Notes under the pieces: model-generated
What the model saw: the letters and a program-made list of their open reading frames with translations, nothing else
Databases searched by the model: none
What the model was told of the DNA's origin: nothing
Shown here: positions 32,101-44,715 of the stretch, in pieces
How the letters are laid out: each line of letters starts with the position of its first letter
Position numbering within the stretch: the stretch's first letter is position 1
Made by a program: the position numbers and the translations under genes
Assembly: GCF_037975245.1 (NCBI RefSeq)
Contig: NC_092581.1
Span: 3,994,501 to 4,058,500, forward strand
Direction of reading: 5' to 3'
DNA length: 64,000 bases
Source of the DNA: Apostichopus japonicus
Taxonomy: Eukaryota > Echinodermata > Holothuroidea > Aspidochirotida > Stichopodidae

Positions 32101-32651
32101 ACTTAAAGCGATATTCCGTTAGGAGAAGCACTTATATACCACTTATCTTGTAGAAAAACTACGTGGCCCCACTTTCGGTTGTAGACACTATCTCAATATC
32201 TTGTACTTAACTCGAAGGTAATGTTGAGTGATTGTAACCTATAGTTTGACTGGTTAAACCCGTCCTTTCTCCAGGGTGTGGATCACAGTAGATGTCTTCT
32301 ATGCAGCAGTTATTCTTCAAAAGCTTTTAAATTTCCAAATTATAATCTTCTTTTTGATTTATCCTTGCAATTTGATACATTTTTTTAAATTCTTGTTTGT
32401 CTTGCTGTTTTTGTGGTGTTCTTTGTACTGTTTAGAACCGCACCCAACTTCTCAGTAGAAATGTTCTCTCTTCCTCCCCCCTCCCCCCTCCCCTAGTAGA
32501 TAAATTATTTAGCTGCCTCTAACAAACTACAAAGGCCTTTTCGGTTAATTCTCTCTCTCCTTGTTCATTCACAAAGTACTACCAAATTTGAAGATTTCGT
32601 ATATATCTTCGCGATACTATAAATGCTACACAGATGCTTGTTTGACCTTAA

Positions 32652-33557
32652 AGGGGAATTCCGTTGGATAAAATTGATTGCTCGATAAAATAAATGCTAG
32701 AAATTTTCTGTAACCATAAGTCAAAACCACATCCTCATAGTATATTTTACGGTGCAAGATATGTTTTTTTTTTCAAATTTGGAAGTATTTTGTGAATGCA
32801 ATCTGGCAACAACAGAGTGAATGATGCCATATTTCATAAAAATAAATAAAATGCTTTTTGATTAAATTCTATACGTACAAATAACCTTGACAGACTGAGT
32901 AGGCATTCCAAATGTATCAGGTTACAAGGATAATGCAACAAGACGATTATAATAGAAAAGAAAAGTTTTTGAAATAACATTTCCCGTTATGACGTCACAG
33001 AACATCTACTGAATGTGAACCACCTCAGCGAATATTCGAGGGGTATCTCAGTCAAAATTAAAGGCATTGACGACTCGCCCCAAACCGTGTGCCGCCCTCT
33101 GAGAAAGTTAACTTTCCGTTGCTTGCAAGTGAAGTTTTTTTCCCATCGCTACAAAATGCAGACAGTAATGAAACGTGTTGCCTTATTATCTTTTATCTGG
33201 ACCTGAGATGTCCATCGCTGCTATGTACACTGTGTTGTGGGTATTGACCGTAGCTGCATGTATTGACTGTACACTAGTGTCTAATTACCGACGGTAGCAA
33301 GCTATGCGTGTGCCTTTCTGGGATCGATGGTGGTCTCTAACACTTATGTTACACCTCATTCGAAACTAGGTCAGATTACCGTTATCAGACGTTTCTTTGT
33401 GCCCGAGTCTTCACTCCCTTTAAGTCAAATTTCAATCTACTATATCTTGAGTTAGGGACTACAAGATGTTGAAACGAGGCTGTGCACCTATAACAGTGTG
33501 GAATATTTTTGCTCATCCGTATATAAATGTTACATTTTCTGCCACCGGAATATCCCT
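32652..33557. mobile_element. TTAA-flanked non-autonomous DNA transposon (outer), interrupted
   Basis: Left end AGGGGAATTCCGTTGG and reverse-complemented right end AGGGATATTCCGGTGG match at 13 of 16 positions, and both are flanked by TTAA (32648-32651 and 33558-33561). TTAA target duplications are typical of the piggyBac and Kolobok superfamilies; I cannot choose between them without a transposase. A second element (33062-33419) is inserted inside, so the uninterrupted length is about 544 bp. A related solo terminus (TTAAAGCGATATTCCGTTAG) occurs near 32104. Confidence 0.65.
33062..33419 (-). mobile_element. TTAA-flanked 358-bp element, copy C (nested, inverted)
   Basis: Reverse-complement copy of the elements at 43919-44273 and 47365-47723. 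Termini are AGGCATTGACGACTCGCC on the left and GAGTCTTCACTCCCT on the right; TTAA is present on both sides. It shares with the other copies ACACTAGTGTACAGTCA (reverse-complemented), the ACCTAGTTTCGAATGAGGTG block and CTGCATTTTGTAGCGA. No coding capacity. It sits inside the larger TTAA element at 32652-33557. Confidence 0.85.
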
Positions 33558-33956
33558 TTAATATACAGACAATTTCCAACAAGCGTCGCCCAGGTTACTT
33601 TAAGCACAACCAACCACTTTGAAAGCTTAAACTCACACGAAAGTCTGATAAAATGAGAAAAGTTGAGACACTTGAGTCCATCAACGACAGTTTACGTTAA
33701 TATAGTATTTTGCAGATCTGATTGTACAGCGAACACGAACTGTCAAACGAGTTATAATCTGACCAAACTAACGAAGTGATATATTTTCTGATCAATATTT
33801 AATGCCTACAGTGGATAATTTGCTATATATCTAGTACACATTCTCTTCTCAAGGAATCGACCTATATACATTATATATGTTTGCTGATTCAAATAAAAGC
33901 TTAAGAGAGTATAAAGTACGTTCCGTCCTCTTCTTCAGCCTCGATTTTCTTTCCAG

Positions 33957-34360
33957 CCAGTTGGGACAATTTCCTAATGCTAATACCACTCTTAACTGCA
34001 CTCCAATACCATGCTTCAAAGCTCTGGTATTGACAGTACAAACAGTTCTTAAACTTGATCTGATAGAAACATGATATTCATACTGCTCGTACTGTCAGTA
34101 CGAGTACTCTGAAGCAGGACATGACATTACAGTATAGCAAAAATTGTCCCAACTGGGTGCGGCCAAAAGGGACAATTTCCTAATGCTAATACCTCTCTAA
34201 ACTGTACTCCAATATCATGCTTCAAAGCACTGGTATTGACAGTACAAACAGTTCCTAACCTTGATCTGATAGACACTTGATATTCATACTGCTCATACTG
34301 TCAGTACGAGTGCTCTGAAGCAGGACATGACAGTACAGTATAGCAAAAATTGTCCCAACT
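33957..34360. repeat. Two tandem copies of a repeat with inverted ends (about 200 bp each)
   Basis: Copy 1 runs from CCAGTTGGGACAATTT (33957) to AAATTGTCCCAACTGG (34156), which are reverse complements of each other. Copy 2 runs from about 34165 (AAAAGGGACAATTTCC) to about 34360 (AAAATTGTCCCAACT). The interiors are close to 90% alike and contain the palindrome GTACTGTCAGTAC. A diverged relative sharing AGTACGAGTGCT-type sequence lies near 34950-35100. No convincing target duplication was found. This could be a MITE family or a fold-back repeat. Confidence 0.75.
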
Positions 34361-34364
34361 AGGT

Positions 34365-36762
34365 GGTAATAGTCATGTTATGCGTTACCTCGATACAACA
34401 GTCATCAGAAGACTTGGTCAAGTCTTTGACAATAGAGGGGATACTTCTCCTTTATAATTATTAGGGACACCGTTATCAATATTTTTCTTCGATAACTTTA
34501 ACTGTGCATGCGGCGAATATTGTCACTTAGGCCTATACTTATATGTGATCTATAGATTGCATTCCATTTACTCCCATTTAGTTTTCTTTGAAACACAACA
34601 AGTTCTTCCACTGCTTGGTACAGTAATTTCAAATCTAGAAATCCATGCAGGAATGACATTTAAAAAAACTTCAAATCATGCCATTCATATAGTTTGACAT
34701 TCATATATTTTTGATCTCAGGTGCAAAATGCGTTTCCGTTGATAAATGACCGAGTCAGTTTGATATTATCATATATACTCTGACAGGCAGCGCCAGTAAT
34801 ATTCATTTTAGCAGGTTAAACGCCCACGTGTCAGCCAAACGTGTTAAGGATTTATGCATTTCGGACGTGAGAGATATTACTCTCAGTATAAAGATTCTGA
34901 TTGGTTGGTTGGGTTTGATTCAATCTCTACACTGTTCTTTCAGGTCCAGCTTTCCCAAGCACTCCACACTGACAGTATGGGCAGTATGACTATGAATAGC
35001 ATATTTCTAAGCACAAAAAGGTTAGGAACTGTTTATACTGCTAGTACGAGTGCTTGGAAGCATGCTACGAGAGGACAGTACAGAGTGGTATTACCATTGG
35101 CAAATTTCCTCATAATGCTGTGTTACTTCAACTTATTACTTGAGTGTGCATTTAATAGGGGAAAAACGATTTAATTTTACCGATTGCACTTATATATTTC
35201 AAGCTATACGAGACATGTGGTGGAAAATATTGCATCTTTTGTGATCTTGAAAGAGCCATTGGTTTAACCACACTATACACAGTTCATCATTAATCAATCA
35301 CTCAATCAGTCAGTCATTAAGAATATAAAATAATAAAAGTTTCCTTGCTAAAGGCGGTAGTCTCTTAGTTTTACAGATCAGTTGATAAAAGTTGCCCAAA
35401 AGAAATCATATCTTAGATGCAATCTGTATCTTCCGCCAAAAAAAAAAAATCTAAAATGTGGGTCAAATTTTTTCAACCCATTCCCATTCTCAAATGCAAA
35501 GTCTCTTGTGTTATGTGACAAGTAGCTGTCAATTACCAAAATTTAGAAGAAAAAAAATTCAACATAAAAGTAAGGATTGTCGCAAGTTAATTCTGCTTCT
35601 AGCGTTAGTATAGCGTCAATCGTTTAACGTTGAATATAGAAAGAAAAAGAAAAAAAGGAAAAATTGTGCCTTTGAGACAAACGAGAATAAAAACCATCTC
35701 TTGGTGTCTCTATTGTTGGCAAAAAATAAGAAAAAAAAAGTGTGACGCAGGTAAAATTTTGACGCGAGACAATTACTTATGATGGTAAAAGCCCTCGAAA
35801 GGTTCTATACAAAGAACAGATTGAAGTATAAAGCAAAGGGAATATTAGTTTACAAAGCAACACACACGGAAAAAATATACAAAGAAAGAAGATAATTTAG
35901 AGACAAAATTTGCACTTAAGGTGTTTGGCTTGTTTCTGCCAAGCAATTCTATAGAGATGCTTTGTAAAGGTTTCATAATAATATAATTTAAAAATAAAAG
36001 AAACAAAATGAGTTTTAACTTGTCAATATTTTTTTTATGAACACTGCTTGGTAGTCGCTATGATAAGATAAAAATATACCCGATGGTTAAAAGGCTATAT
36101 CGGTGCCAACTCATAGGACGGAAAAGAAAAACTCAGACAGATATATGCTACTGTACACTGGTTGTTGACTTCTCATCTCAATAGCTTCTTTACGCCGGCC
36201 TTTGATATGGTTCGTTATAGAAATTTATTTTCTTCTTTTTGTTTCCGTTGGAACCAGATGCTCACAAAATGATATTACGAGATTGCCCTATAGGGATGTG
36301 AGAAATGCTCTTTACAAGTTTTCACAAATTTCTGTTTGAATAATTCTTGATATTGGTTTTCACCGGGACATCGCCCCCTCCCCCCACCAAAAAAAAAACG
36401 TTTGGTGACCCCTCTCCCCCCCCCCAATAAAAAACGTTTGGTGACCCCCCCCCCAACCTCATATGAAATTGTCACAAAACAAAAAATCAATTTGATTTCT
36501 ACTGACTATAACTTACTTGTCAACCTCCAAAATTCAGCAAACTCGAAGATCATAGGAATTCAAAGACAGATAAAGACCACAAGGCTTCAGGGACCCCCCC
36601 CCATCACCACCCCATCCCCTATGGCAGGCCCCTGGACTACACGCCTTGCCTTGTGCTCTGGCTCGCACTGTGCGCCTGTGGCTTGAATTACCCCGTTTCT
36701 GTGCCCCCAAATGTTGTTCTAAAATAGTATTTGCTTTGCCTTCCTAATCGCAAATGTCTGGC
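34365..36762. other. Non-coding stretch, no supported gene
   Basis: AT-rich intergenic sequence with homopolymer runs (A near 35440, C near 36420-36455 and 36593-36601). The frame at 34854-35174 overlaps the diverged repeat and looks non-coding. Confidence 0.5.
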
Positions 36763-36770
36763 TTCGCCAC

Positions 36771-37066
36771 CAGGCGCGTAGCCAAGGGGGGGGGGGGGCG
36801 AAGGGGGAAGCCGCCCCCCTCCCCTTGAGCATAATTTTTTTTTTTTTTTAATGTTTTTATGATATGGCTAGTATTTTCAAAAGAGAAAATGCTAAGATGC
36901 AACTTACAAGGCCTGGGAAGTGCCTTTTCCAGCGATCTGGGGGCATTCTAAGCCAAAATTTTCTTGTACGCTTCGCGCCAACCATGGTGGCGCTACGCTT
37001 AGATAGTTTTCAATGCCGAATCTACAGTTTCGCCCCTCCCGTGGCAAATTCCTGGCTACGCGCCTG
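36771..37066. mobile_element. Non-autonomous hAT-type DNA transposon, 296 bp, 8-bp TSD
   Basis: Left end CAGGCGCGTAGCCAAGG and reverse-complemented right end CAGGCGCGTAGCCAGGA share 14 bp. Direct repeats TTCGCCAC flank it (36763-36770 and 37067-37074). A poly-G run lies immediately inside the left end. Truncated relatives occur at about 51198-51383 and 55405-55498, and part of the interior is shared with the 19212-20107 element. Confidence 0.9.
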
Positions 37067-37074
37067 TTCGCCAC

Positions 37075-38997
37075 TGATTTGATATCCATTTGACTGGGAA
37101 AGTCTATATCGCAAAGGAGTTTATGAAACTGTTTCTTCCAGTTAGTAGCGAATATCCTCTATTTTGTACATTGTATCCTCTATTATGATGACAAACAGAC
37201 AGTTATAGCGCAATTGAAAGCATGACGTCACTTCCTCTACGATATTGTAGAATATATATATATTCATAAAACTGAAGTCAACTTCAAAATGAAATTTTCA
37301 CCTCATGGAAAAAGAAAAGACAGAAAAAAGAAAAGAAAATTCATCTCAAGAAAAGCATCTGTGATCGTTAAATGACATATTTTATTTCCTCAGAGGAAGA
37401 TATTTAAAAAAAAAAATACTGGATTTCCTTAAGAAGAATATTTAAAAGGTTTCAATTTTGCTAGGAGTTAGTGTATTTTGTGTATTTTGAAGCGAAAGAG
37501 ATAAAGGAAAAACATAACCGACAGATAAGTGAGCTTTTGCAAAACTACCTACAAATTATTGACCCTGAGATTATGCCTCTTTTCTCCAAGTATGCAAACA
37601 CATTTAAATATGATACATTTTATAGGTCTACATGCAAAACTTGTATTGCGAGTACAAATCAAGGAGTGCGAATACATGTGCAAAGTCCCGAGTGTATAAA
37701 AACGAATGAAATCGTCTATACGATTATGTACGTGATCAGCTCACGATACCGTTATGATCTGCAGTCAGAGACTGCGACTTGTCAACTTTCGCGGAACTTG
37801 ATAGCACCGGTATGACAGTGCGCCCTCTGTTAAATGTAGGCGTGAATGGATACTGAGCACCTTTAACTTTGTACTCTACCTAAGTCCCTTAGTTACAACG
37901 AGGAGTAGCCAATTATTATGTGAGACAAAACCAAAGCAAATATATACGAAACATTCATGTTTTTTCATGCATATTATTTACAAACGCTGATAGATATGTT
38001 TACCGCTCCATGAAAGAAAGTGCAAGTAACTGCAAGCTAAAATAAGCTGTACCAACCAGACAAGATTATGAAAGTTAACGAGTTCCACTCAATTTCTTGT
38101 AATTATCTTCAAATTAGACAAGGCCTTGTAGAAAAAAAGGTTGCTATTATAAGATTATAGTTCTAGGCAATGAGTTGATATAGGAGTTAATATGCACCTT
38201 GTCAAAAGTAATATGGTTACTAAGTGGTGTATATTATGAAACTAACGAAGCGAGATAACATTTCTTTCATTCTCTCTATGCTAGTCATACATTGCGTGTT
38301 AGATGATAAGCCAGCAAACATAATCTAGGAGTTTAACTGCATTTCCCCGAAGTGATATTTTGAATGTGACTTTACAAAAAAATTAATGTAGTAACAATTC
38401 CAACTCATGTATTTCTTTACGTGACAGTTGCATTTTGTAAATTGGAAACGGGATTTATTCTTTCTTTTTGTAATAATAAACAATTGTATAATATTATGCT
38501 CAACTTGTGATTTTGTGTTAGTTCATACTCAACACTTGAATATCACTGTGTCTAAGATAGTATTTACGACATATATAGCAAATGTTTTGTGTTGAATTCA
38601 ACATCATACCTGCTTACAATATCTACTGGTACAAACACGTAGTGCTATATAAGGTAATATTCAAACCAACATCATTAATCATGAGGAAACTATAATTAAT
38701 TAATTAATTAATTAATAAATAAACTGGAAAAAAGGTCTTAACGTGAGCACGTGATTAAAAAATATTGATTCTTTAGTTACAAGATTTTCCAAATCGTATT
38801 TTACCAAGAAGGCCTGACAACCGGTAAGGTTTTTTTTTTAAAAATTTTTATGAGGTTAAAGAGCCCTCAAACAGTATAATGTGACACAGGTCAATCGCGT
38901 GTCTTTCATTATCCCTCTATAATCTGCGTATGAACACATTGAAGGCTTTCAGTCATTGCCTGGCTGTCGTTATACAACAAGTTATTGTTGATTTATT
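37075..38997. other. Non-coding stretch, no supported gene
   Basis: AT-rich intergenic sequence. The 114-codon frame at 37471-37815 begins in the middle of AT-rich sequence, has no recognised domain and no splice context; I do not call it. Confidence 0.5.
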
Positions 38998-39005
38998 ACG
39001 AGTCT

Positions 39006-39356
39006 CAAGGGCGTAGGAACGGGGGGGCTGGGGGCGCCAGCCCCCCCCCCCATTGAAAAATGTGGAGGGGCGGAAGCATCATTCCGCCCCCCCCCCCCCC
39101 CCCGTTTCGCAAGTCAGAAAACCTCTTTTTCATTTCCAAATGAGAAAAAAAATCTCATTTGGAGCACCAAATTGCATCTAAGGCCTGGTGAAAATACAAA
39201 ATGGAGTGGGTGTTGAAGTGTGCTATATTGCACCAAATTGCATCTGAGGCTACCTGGAAATGCAAAAAAATTCCAAAGGAAAGGGGGACAGACCCCTCCC
39301 CCAGGCCGGCCATCAGTCTTCAGCCCCCCACTCGAAAGTACCTTCCTACGCCACTG
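39006..39356. mobile_element. Non-autonomous hAT-type DNA transposon, 351 bp, 8-bp TSD
   Basis: Left end CAAGGGCGTAGGAACG and reverse-complemented right end CAGTGGCGTAGGAAGG are imperfect terminal inverted repeats, flanked by ACGAGTCT on both sides (38998-39005 and 39357-39364). G/C runs follow the left end and can form a hairpin. The interior contains a duplicated segment, GCACCAAATTGCATCTRAGG, near 39164 and 39230. No transposase. Confidence 0.88.
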
Positions 39357-39699
39357 ACGAGTCTTCATTACCTTTACAAATCCCCCTCCCTCCCTCCCGC
39401 CCCCATACCTGTTTAAATGCGCTATTCACTTGTATACTTGCTTCTGCATTCGCTCTAAGATGAATAATAGGGCTTAAAAGTAAAAATGTATGTATTTATG
39501 CACGGCCAAAAGTCATATCCATGATTTGATGTCACTATCTCAATTTCATCTTCATTTTTGTTTTCACTTCAGTAAGTTCGTTTAATTAAGTAAATATCAT
39601 GCATCTAACTTTTCATACATTTTAAGATTCACGGGAAGGTTACATAAAGAAATAAAAATCTTTCCCCCCCCCCTCCCTTTCTACCAAACATGTTGTGTG

Positions 39700-40450
39700 T
39701 ATATCAAACCAATCGATCCATTCATTTAATAATTCATTCATTCTTCCATATATTCACCTATCCATCCATGCAATTATTCATATATTCATGTAATAATTCA
39801 TTCATTCTTCCATTATTCACCTATCCATCCGTGCATTATTCATATATTCCTCTAATAATTCATTCATTCTTCCATATCTTCACCTATCCACCATGCATTA
39901 TTCATATATTCATCTAATAATTCATACTACTTTCCATATATTCACCTATCCACCATGCATTATTCATATATTCATCTAATAATTCATTCATTCTTCCATA
40001 TGTTCACGTATCCATTCACATGCAATTACTCATCTAATAATTCATTCATTCTTTCATATATTCATCCATTCTTTCATATATTCATTCATATATCCATCCA
40101 TCCATTTAATAATACATTCATTCTTTCATATATTCATCCATTTAATAATTCATTCATTTTTTCATATATTTATGCATTCATCCACATATTCCTCTACCCA
40201 TCCATCCATTCAATCATTCATTCTTTCATATATTCATCTATCCATTTATCGCTATTTTGTTCATTTACGAATGAATTAATCGGCCATTCATCCATCCATT
40301 CATTCATTCATCAATGACCTGATTTGCGCGTTCGCTCGCCTATCCATTCGTTCATTCATACATCCATGCATTCATCCATCTGCCATTCATCCATTCATTC
40401 TTTCGTCAATGACTTGATTTGCGCGTTCGCTCGCTTAGCCATTCGTTCAT
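39700..40450. repeat. Degenerate ATTC/CATA simple repeat
   Basis: A long low-complexity tract of TTCATTCATTC, CCATATATTCATC and CTATCCATCCA words. Near its right end a unit of about 95 bp containing GATTTGCGCGTTCGCTCGC occurs twice (about 40321 and 40417). Ile/His/Ser/Phe-rich frames across it are artefacts. Confidence 0.9.
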
Positions 40451-40454
40451 GCAT

Positions 40455-41825
40455 TCTGTCTTTACTCTTTAGCAGTATTTTTACTCGTCAAGACAACAAA
40501 TTACCATGACTTATTTTTCGATTTAACATGTATGTGAGTATAGGCTATGATATGTCGAACCGATACGGGTTTCAACGCCTTTGCATCTAACTAACATGAC
40601 AGAATACGTGTAAGGTGATAGTTACACATTTTATTAAACGAATCGTCGAGTCTTCGAGTCGTCTTTGCTCTCAACATATTCATCTGTTCCAAGAGACAGC
40701 CTATATGTTGTATGTATATTTCAAGCACCAAACCCTCAGTCAATGCCCTTGCTTTTAGCATCATGCATGGCAGAGATCAACCGATAAAAAAAAGAGACGA
40801 GTTCTCCCGTTGCAAATAGTCTCTTTCAATAAGAAGCGTGAATCTGGCATAAATTAAAGACTTCTGCACTCGAAGAAAAAAAGAAGGGAAAAAAAACGGA
40901 GAGAAGAGAGTATGTATTAAGGGCAGCCCTGTCGAGAACTTAAGGTTAAGATAAAAAAAAAAAACATACAATTATATAAAACGAGAGCGAAGGAAGGAAT
41001 CAGTTGGCCACTGCCCTCACGACAACTTCGACGACAAAGTAATTGACTCGTTTTTAGAAGACGTTAAATCTTAAAATAAAAACTTACTTGCTGACGTAGT
41101 AGATCCATGAAGTGCCTTCCGGTTTAACACGTAGACAGTTCTTCACCCTACGATGTTATTAACTTTGCCTGTGCCTTCTTTCCCCCCCCCCCCCTTTGAT
41201 CCTTTGGGATATAAGAAAAGGCCACCGATATTAGCTGTACGGGTTTACAAGTGCAACTTAAGACGGATGACCTGTATCTTTGTTTTAACACAAAAAAAAA
41301 ACAATCTAATCAATTCCGAGGGGCCCCCGATCGTTCCATTTCGACACTTTCTTAGTGAATTTCTCGTTTTCTTTTTTCCCCTTTTCTTTTTTGTCACGTT
41401 TTCATTCCGTTTGCAAGCTTTCCGTAACGGCCTTTATACATTAACATGAGTAAATTGGTAGTCCTTCGAGAGTAATGACTTTAAGACGTTAGAAACCAAT
41501 GCCAATATAATTTGATTCTATTAACGTTCATTAAAAAGTCTGAATTCCCTTTGAATATTCTTCTTTATTCTCGTTTTGTTTTTTAGTTTAGCACCGAAAG
41601 TAACTCTCTATACGGATGATTTCATCAGAATTAATTATAAATCAAGTAGTCTATACCTTGGCATTATAGAAACAAAGACATGCAGCAATCTGTTAGGAAA
41701 TGAAAGGAATTTAGTGATGGCGCCAGTCACAATTACTCCATCTGTACATTTAGAGAGGGACACCTCTGATGGACGTTTACTATGGCAAATTGGTGCATTG
41801 GAGAAATAAAAACATGGAGGTGTGG
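40455..41825. other. Non-coding stretch, no supported gene
   Basis: No recognised gene, RNA or repeat family. The frame at 41576-41809 shows no family motif. Confidence 0.45.
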
Positions 41826-41829
41826 AGGG

Positions 41830-42150
41830 GGTTTATCTGGGCCAGATATAAGAATGCAGATCTGGAATATCAATCTGGGCCAGATCTGCTTCAGATCTAA
41901 AATTTATTTCTGGCCAAATAGAAAATTGGGTCAGATATAACTTGATATAAATTAAGGTTTAATATGACCCATATAAAATTTTATCTGGTAAAAATTTATG
42001 GCATCCATATCGAGGCCTAATAATATTTTATCTGGATTGACTACATATCCAGTTATATATGGCTTGATATGGCTAGATAAAACTTTATCTGCATATAACT
42101 GTATATCAAGTTATATCAGGCCATATGATATGGCGCCAGATTAAACCAGA
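41830..42150. repeat. Cluster of ATCTGG/CCAGAT and GATATAA motifs
   Basis: The near-palindrome ATCTGGGCCAGAT occurs twice (about 41836 and 41872). It is followed by many dispersed CCAGATATA, TTATCTGG, GATATAACTTGATATAA and TATATCAGGCCATAT words in both orientations. The tract looks like decayed inverted or self-complementary repeats; no unit length is fixed. Confidence 0.5.
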
Positions 42151-42154
42151 TCTG

Positions 42155-43914
42155 GGATTTCGGTAAAGGTAGGCCTAGAGGTTACACATACAACAGGGCT
42201 GAAAATGACCTAATATACTTACAGGATAACAGCAAATAATCAGAACATCTTCATTACATGTGCTCGCTTATGACTACGATGCACAAAGTTACTGTAGCCC
42301 TGTACCATCTTACTAACAGTAACATAACTACTAGTATACCACTGGTTAGTAAAACGTAAGCACATGCCCAAGGCTACAGTAGGCCAAGGTTTTTCAGTAT
42401 AACAATAGATATACCTGGCCTATCTATCTTACCAAAATGAATGTTTTGGTCACATGTAAAGTAAGTGTAAACGATAACAATTAACATAATTAACTACTTC
42501 TATACTAGTCTATCATTAGACTGGCCTACTGTAGCAGTGTAAGCCTAGGCCTGACTTAGGCCTAGCCTAGATCCAAATTATTCGCCTCTTCCTACAGTCT
42601 CGCTGCACGGCCTATTTCATTACCAAGGTCTGAGCTCATATTCTGGTGATTTTTTTCTACGTCTTCACCCTCCGATGGTTGAAACGTTCAAATGGTATTT
42701 AAAGGAATTTAAGGGGACCCTTGTCGAGGTCTTGTTTATAAATTTGAAGTCGGATTGTGGCTACAATCCACAGCACCGTGTATTGCGCAATGTTTGTTGG
42801 CTATAGCATTTGAACTTAGCGCGTAGAGTCGATGTCACTAGACTTCCTTTGTCACGTGGGCCTTTTTACCCTTACAAACTGGGCTTCATATCCCCCAGCC
42901 TACAGTTTGGACCCAGTAGGGCAATCCCCCTCCCCAAATGTCTGGTCCCTCGCATTAATGATATTTATTTCTACTTAAATGAATAATTCGGCTGATTTAT
43001 TGAGAAAACTTTGTCAACATTTATGTTATTTCATATTTTACCACATTTTTGCTGTTTGTTATTGACCTCAAAATTCTCTATCCATTCATACCAAAAATGT
43101 TTTCCAACATTAGAAGCTAATTTTAATTCACAACCCTTGAGCCCTTAGCCACTCAATAATATTAAAAGCGTTTATGTTCGTTCTGGGCCTGACGAGAAGA
43201 GGGATCAGGAGGCTATGGCCCTGGGCCATTAGGGGAGCTGGAAAACTTTGTGACAAGGAATTAGATTAATATTTTATACCATCCTTAATAGATCAGGTAG
43301 TACACACTGTCAAGTACTGTACTAGATGTTGCTAGAGCTTTAAGACAATGCAATAAATCTTAAGTTAAAGGTATGCTGTATTGGCAGCAAGTATGCTAGA
43401 TATTCAAATATGGTCACCTCTGGTCAAAACTCTTAAACTGTTTTTATCACAACCTTTGAGGAAATTTTCCTCACTGAGACATTCAGTCACCTTGTGTTTT
43501 TCTTTAAATTGTCTGAGAATAATTTGGAGAGTAAAGACCTCCAAGAAAAGAATTTTTGAAAACTTCTAGCAATTTAGGAGTGCAATAATTTGGGTCCTAT
43601 ACAGACTACCTTCAAGAAAAACATAGCAGGTATAACAACATTAAATGGCATACTTGATGAAGGTAAATAATAGATAAAATCCTGTGAGGTTTCGATCAGA
43701 CTTAAAGCTGCATTATTGCACTGGCTTCTACTTTGCAAAATAATACCATATATGCAATGGACAACAAAATTGTCTGGTTTAAACTTAATTGCTAAAACGT
43801 CGGATGGTTTTGAGCTGCCAAAGTAATATATATATCTTTCCGTTGGCTTGAATTTACTTTGTTCTTGAAATGTAGGTCATGTCAAGTCAAAATGTCTGCC
43901 TTTAGTAACCCTTT
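42155..43914. other. Non-coding stretch, no supported gene
   Basis: Intergenic. Nothing recognised beyond short AT-rich frames. Confidence 0.45.
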
Positions 43915-43918
43915 TTAA

Positions 43919-44273
43919 AGGGTATATGAAGACTCTTGCAAAAAGAAACGTCTCATGCCGGTAATCTGACCTAGTTTCGAATGAGGTGTAACAGAAGTGT
44001 TAAACACCACCATCGATCCCCAGAAAATACACACACAGCTTGCAACCATCGGTAATTAGACACTAGTGTACAGTCAGTACATACAGCTGCGGTCAATACC
44101 CACAGCACTGTGTACAAACGATACAGGGATGGACATCTCAGGTCCAGCTAAAGATAAGAAGGTATCACGTTTCATTTCTGTCTGCATTTTGTAGCGACAC
44201 GAACACTTGCAAGAAAAAGAAAGTTAACTTTTTCAGATGGCCGTACACGGTTTGGGGCGAGTCTTTAATGCCT
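43919..44273 (+). mobile_element. TTAA-flanked 355-bp element, copy A
   Basis: Starts AGGGTATATGAAGACTC and ends GAGTCTTTAATGCCT, with TTAA at 43915-43918 and 44274-44277. It is near-identical over its length to the copies at 47365-47723 (same orientation) and 33062-33419 (inverted). Non-autonomous. Confidence 0.85.
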
Positions 44274-44577
44274 TTAATGTATTCAGAATGCAAAAAGTAC
44301 TGTTGACCTTCCTGATCTCTCATCACCAAGAAGCTGAATGAAATGAATAGATTATCTGAGGCAAATCCAGAATTGTTTTGGAAGGGGACCCTGGATTAAC
44401 ACCATATGTCTGCCTTAGGTCACCCTTTATGATGTATTCAGATTGCAGAAAATTACTGTTTTGACCCTGGGCTAACACCATATGTAACCGTAAGGCACTA
44501 CAGTATATGTATCCACCTTTTGCAGGAACAGCCCAAAGAATATAAAGTTACTATTAATTTACTATTTATTATTACCA

Positions 44578-44715
44578 CCACTAGGATAGTTGGACCACCG
44601 AGATGGTTGTACCACCACTAGCTGGGTTGCCCAACTGGGATGGTTGTACCACTACAGGAATGGTTGTACCACCACTAGGATGGTTGCACCATGAGGATGG
44701 TTGTTCCAATGATGT
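44578..44715 (+). repeat. Short tandem repeat, GATGGTTGTACCACCACTAG-like
   Basis: Five to six imperfect units of about 20-30 bp, each with (G/A)ATGGTTGTACCA. Confidence 0.75.

Noticed and set aside
37471-37815. 114-codon plus-strand frame
   Set aside because: No recognisable family, splice context or neighbouring exons; AT-rich region where such frames arise by chance.
39690-40509. Ile/His/Ser-rich frames on the plus strand
   Set aside because: Produced by ATTC/CATA simple repeats.
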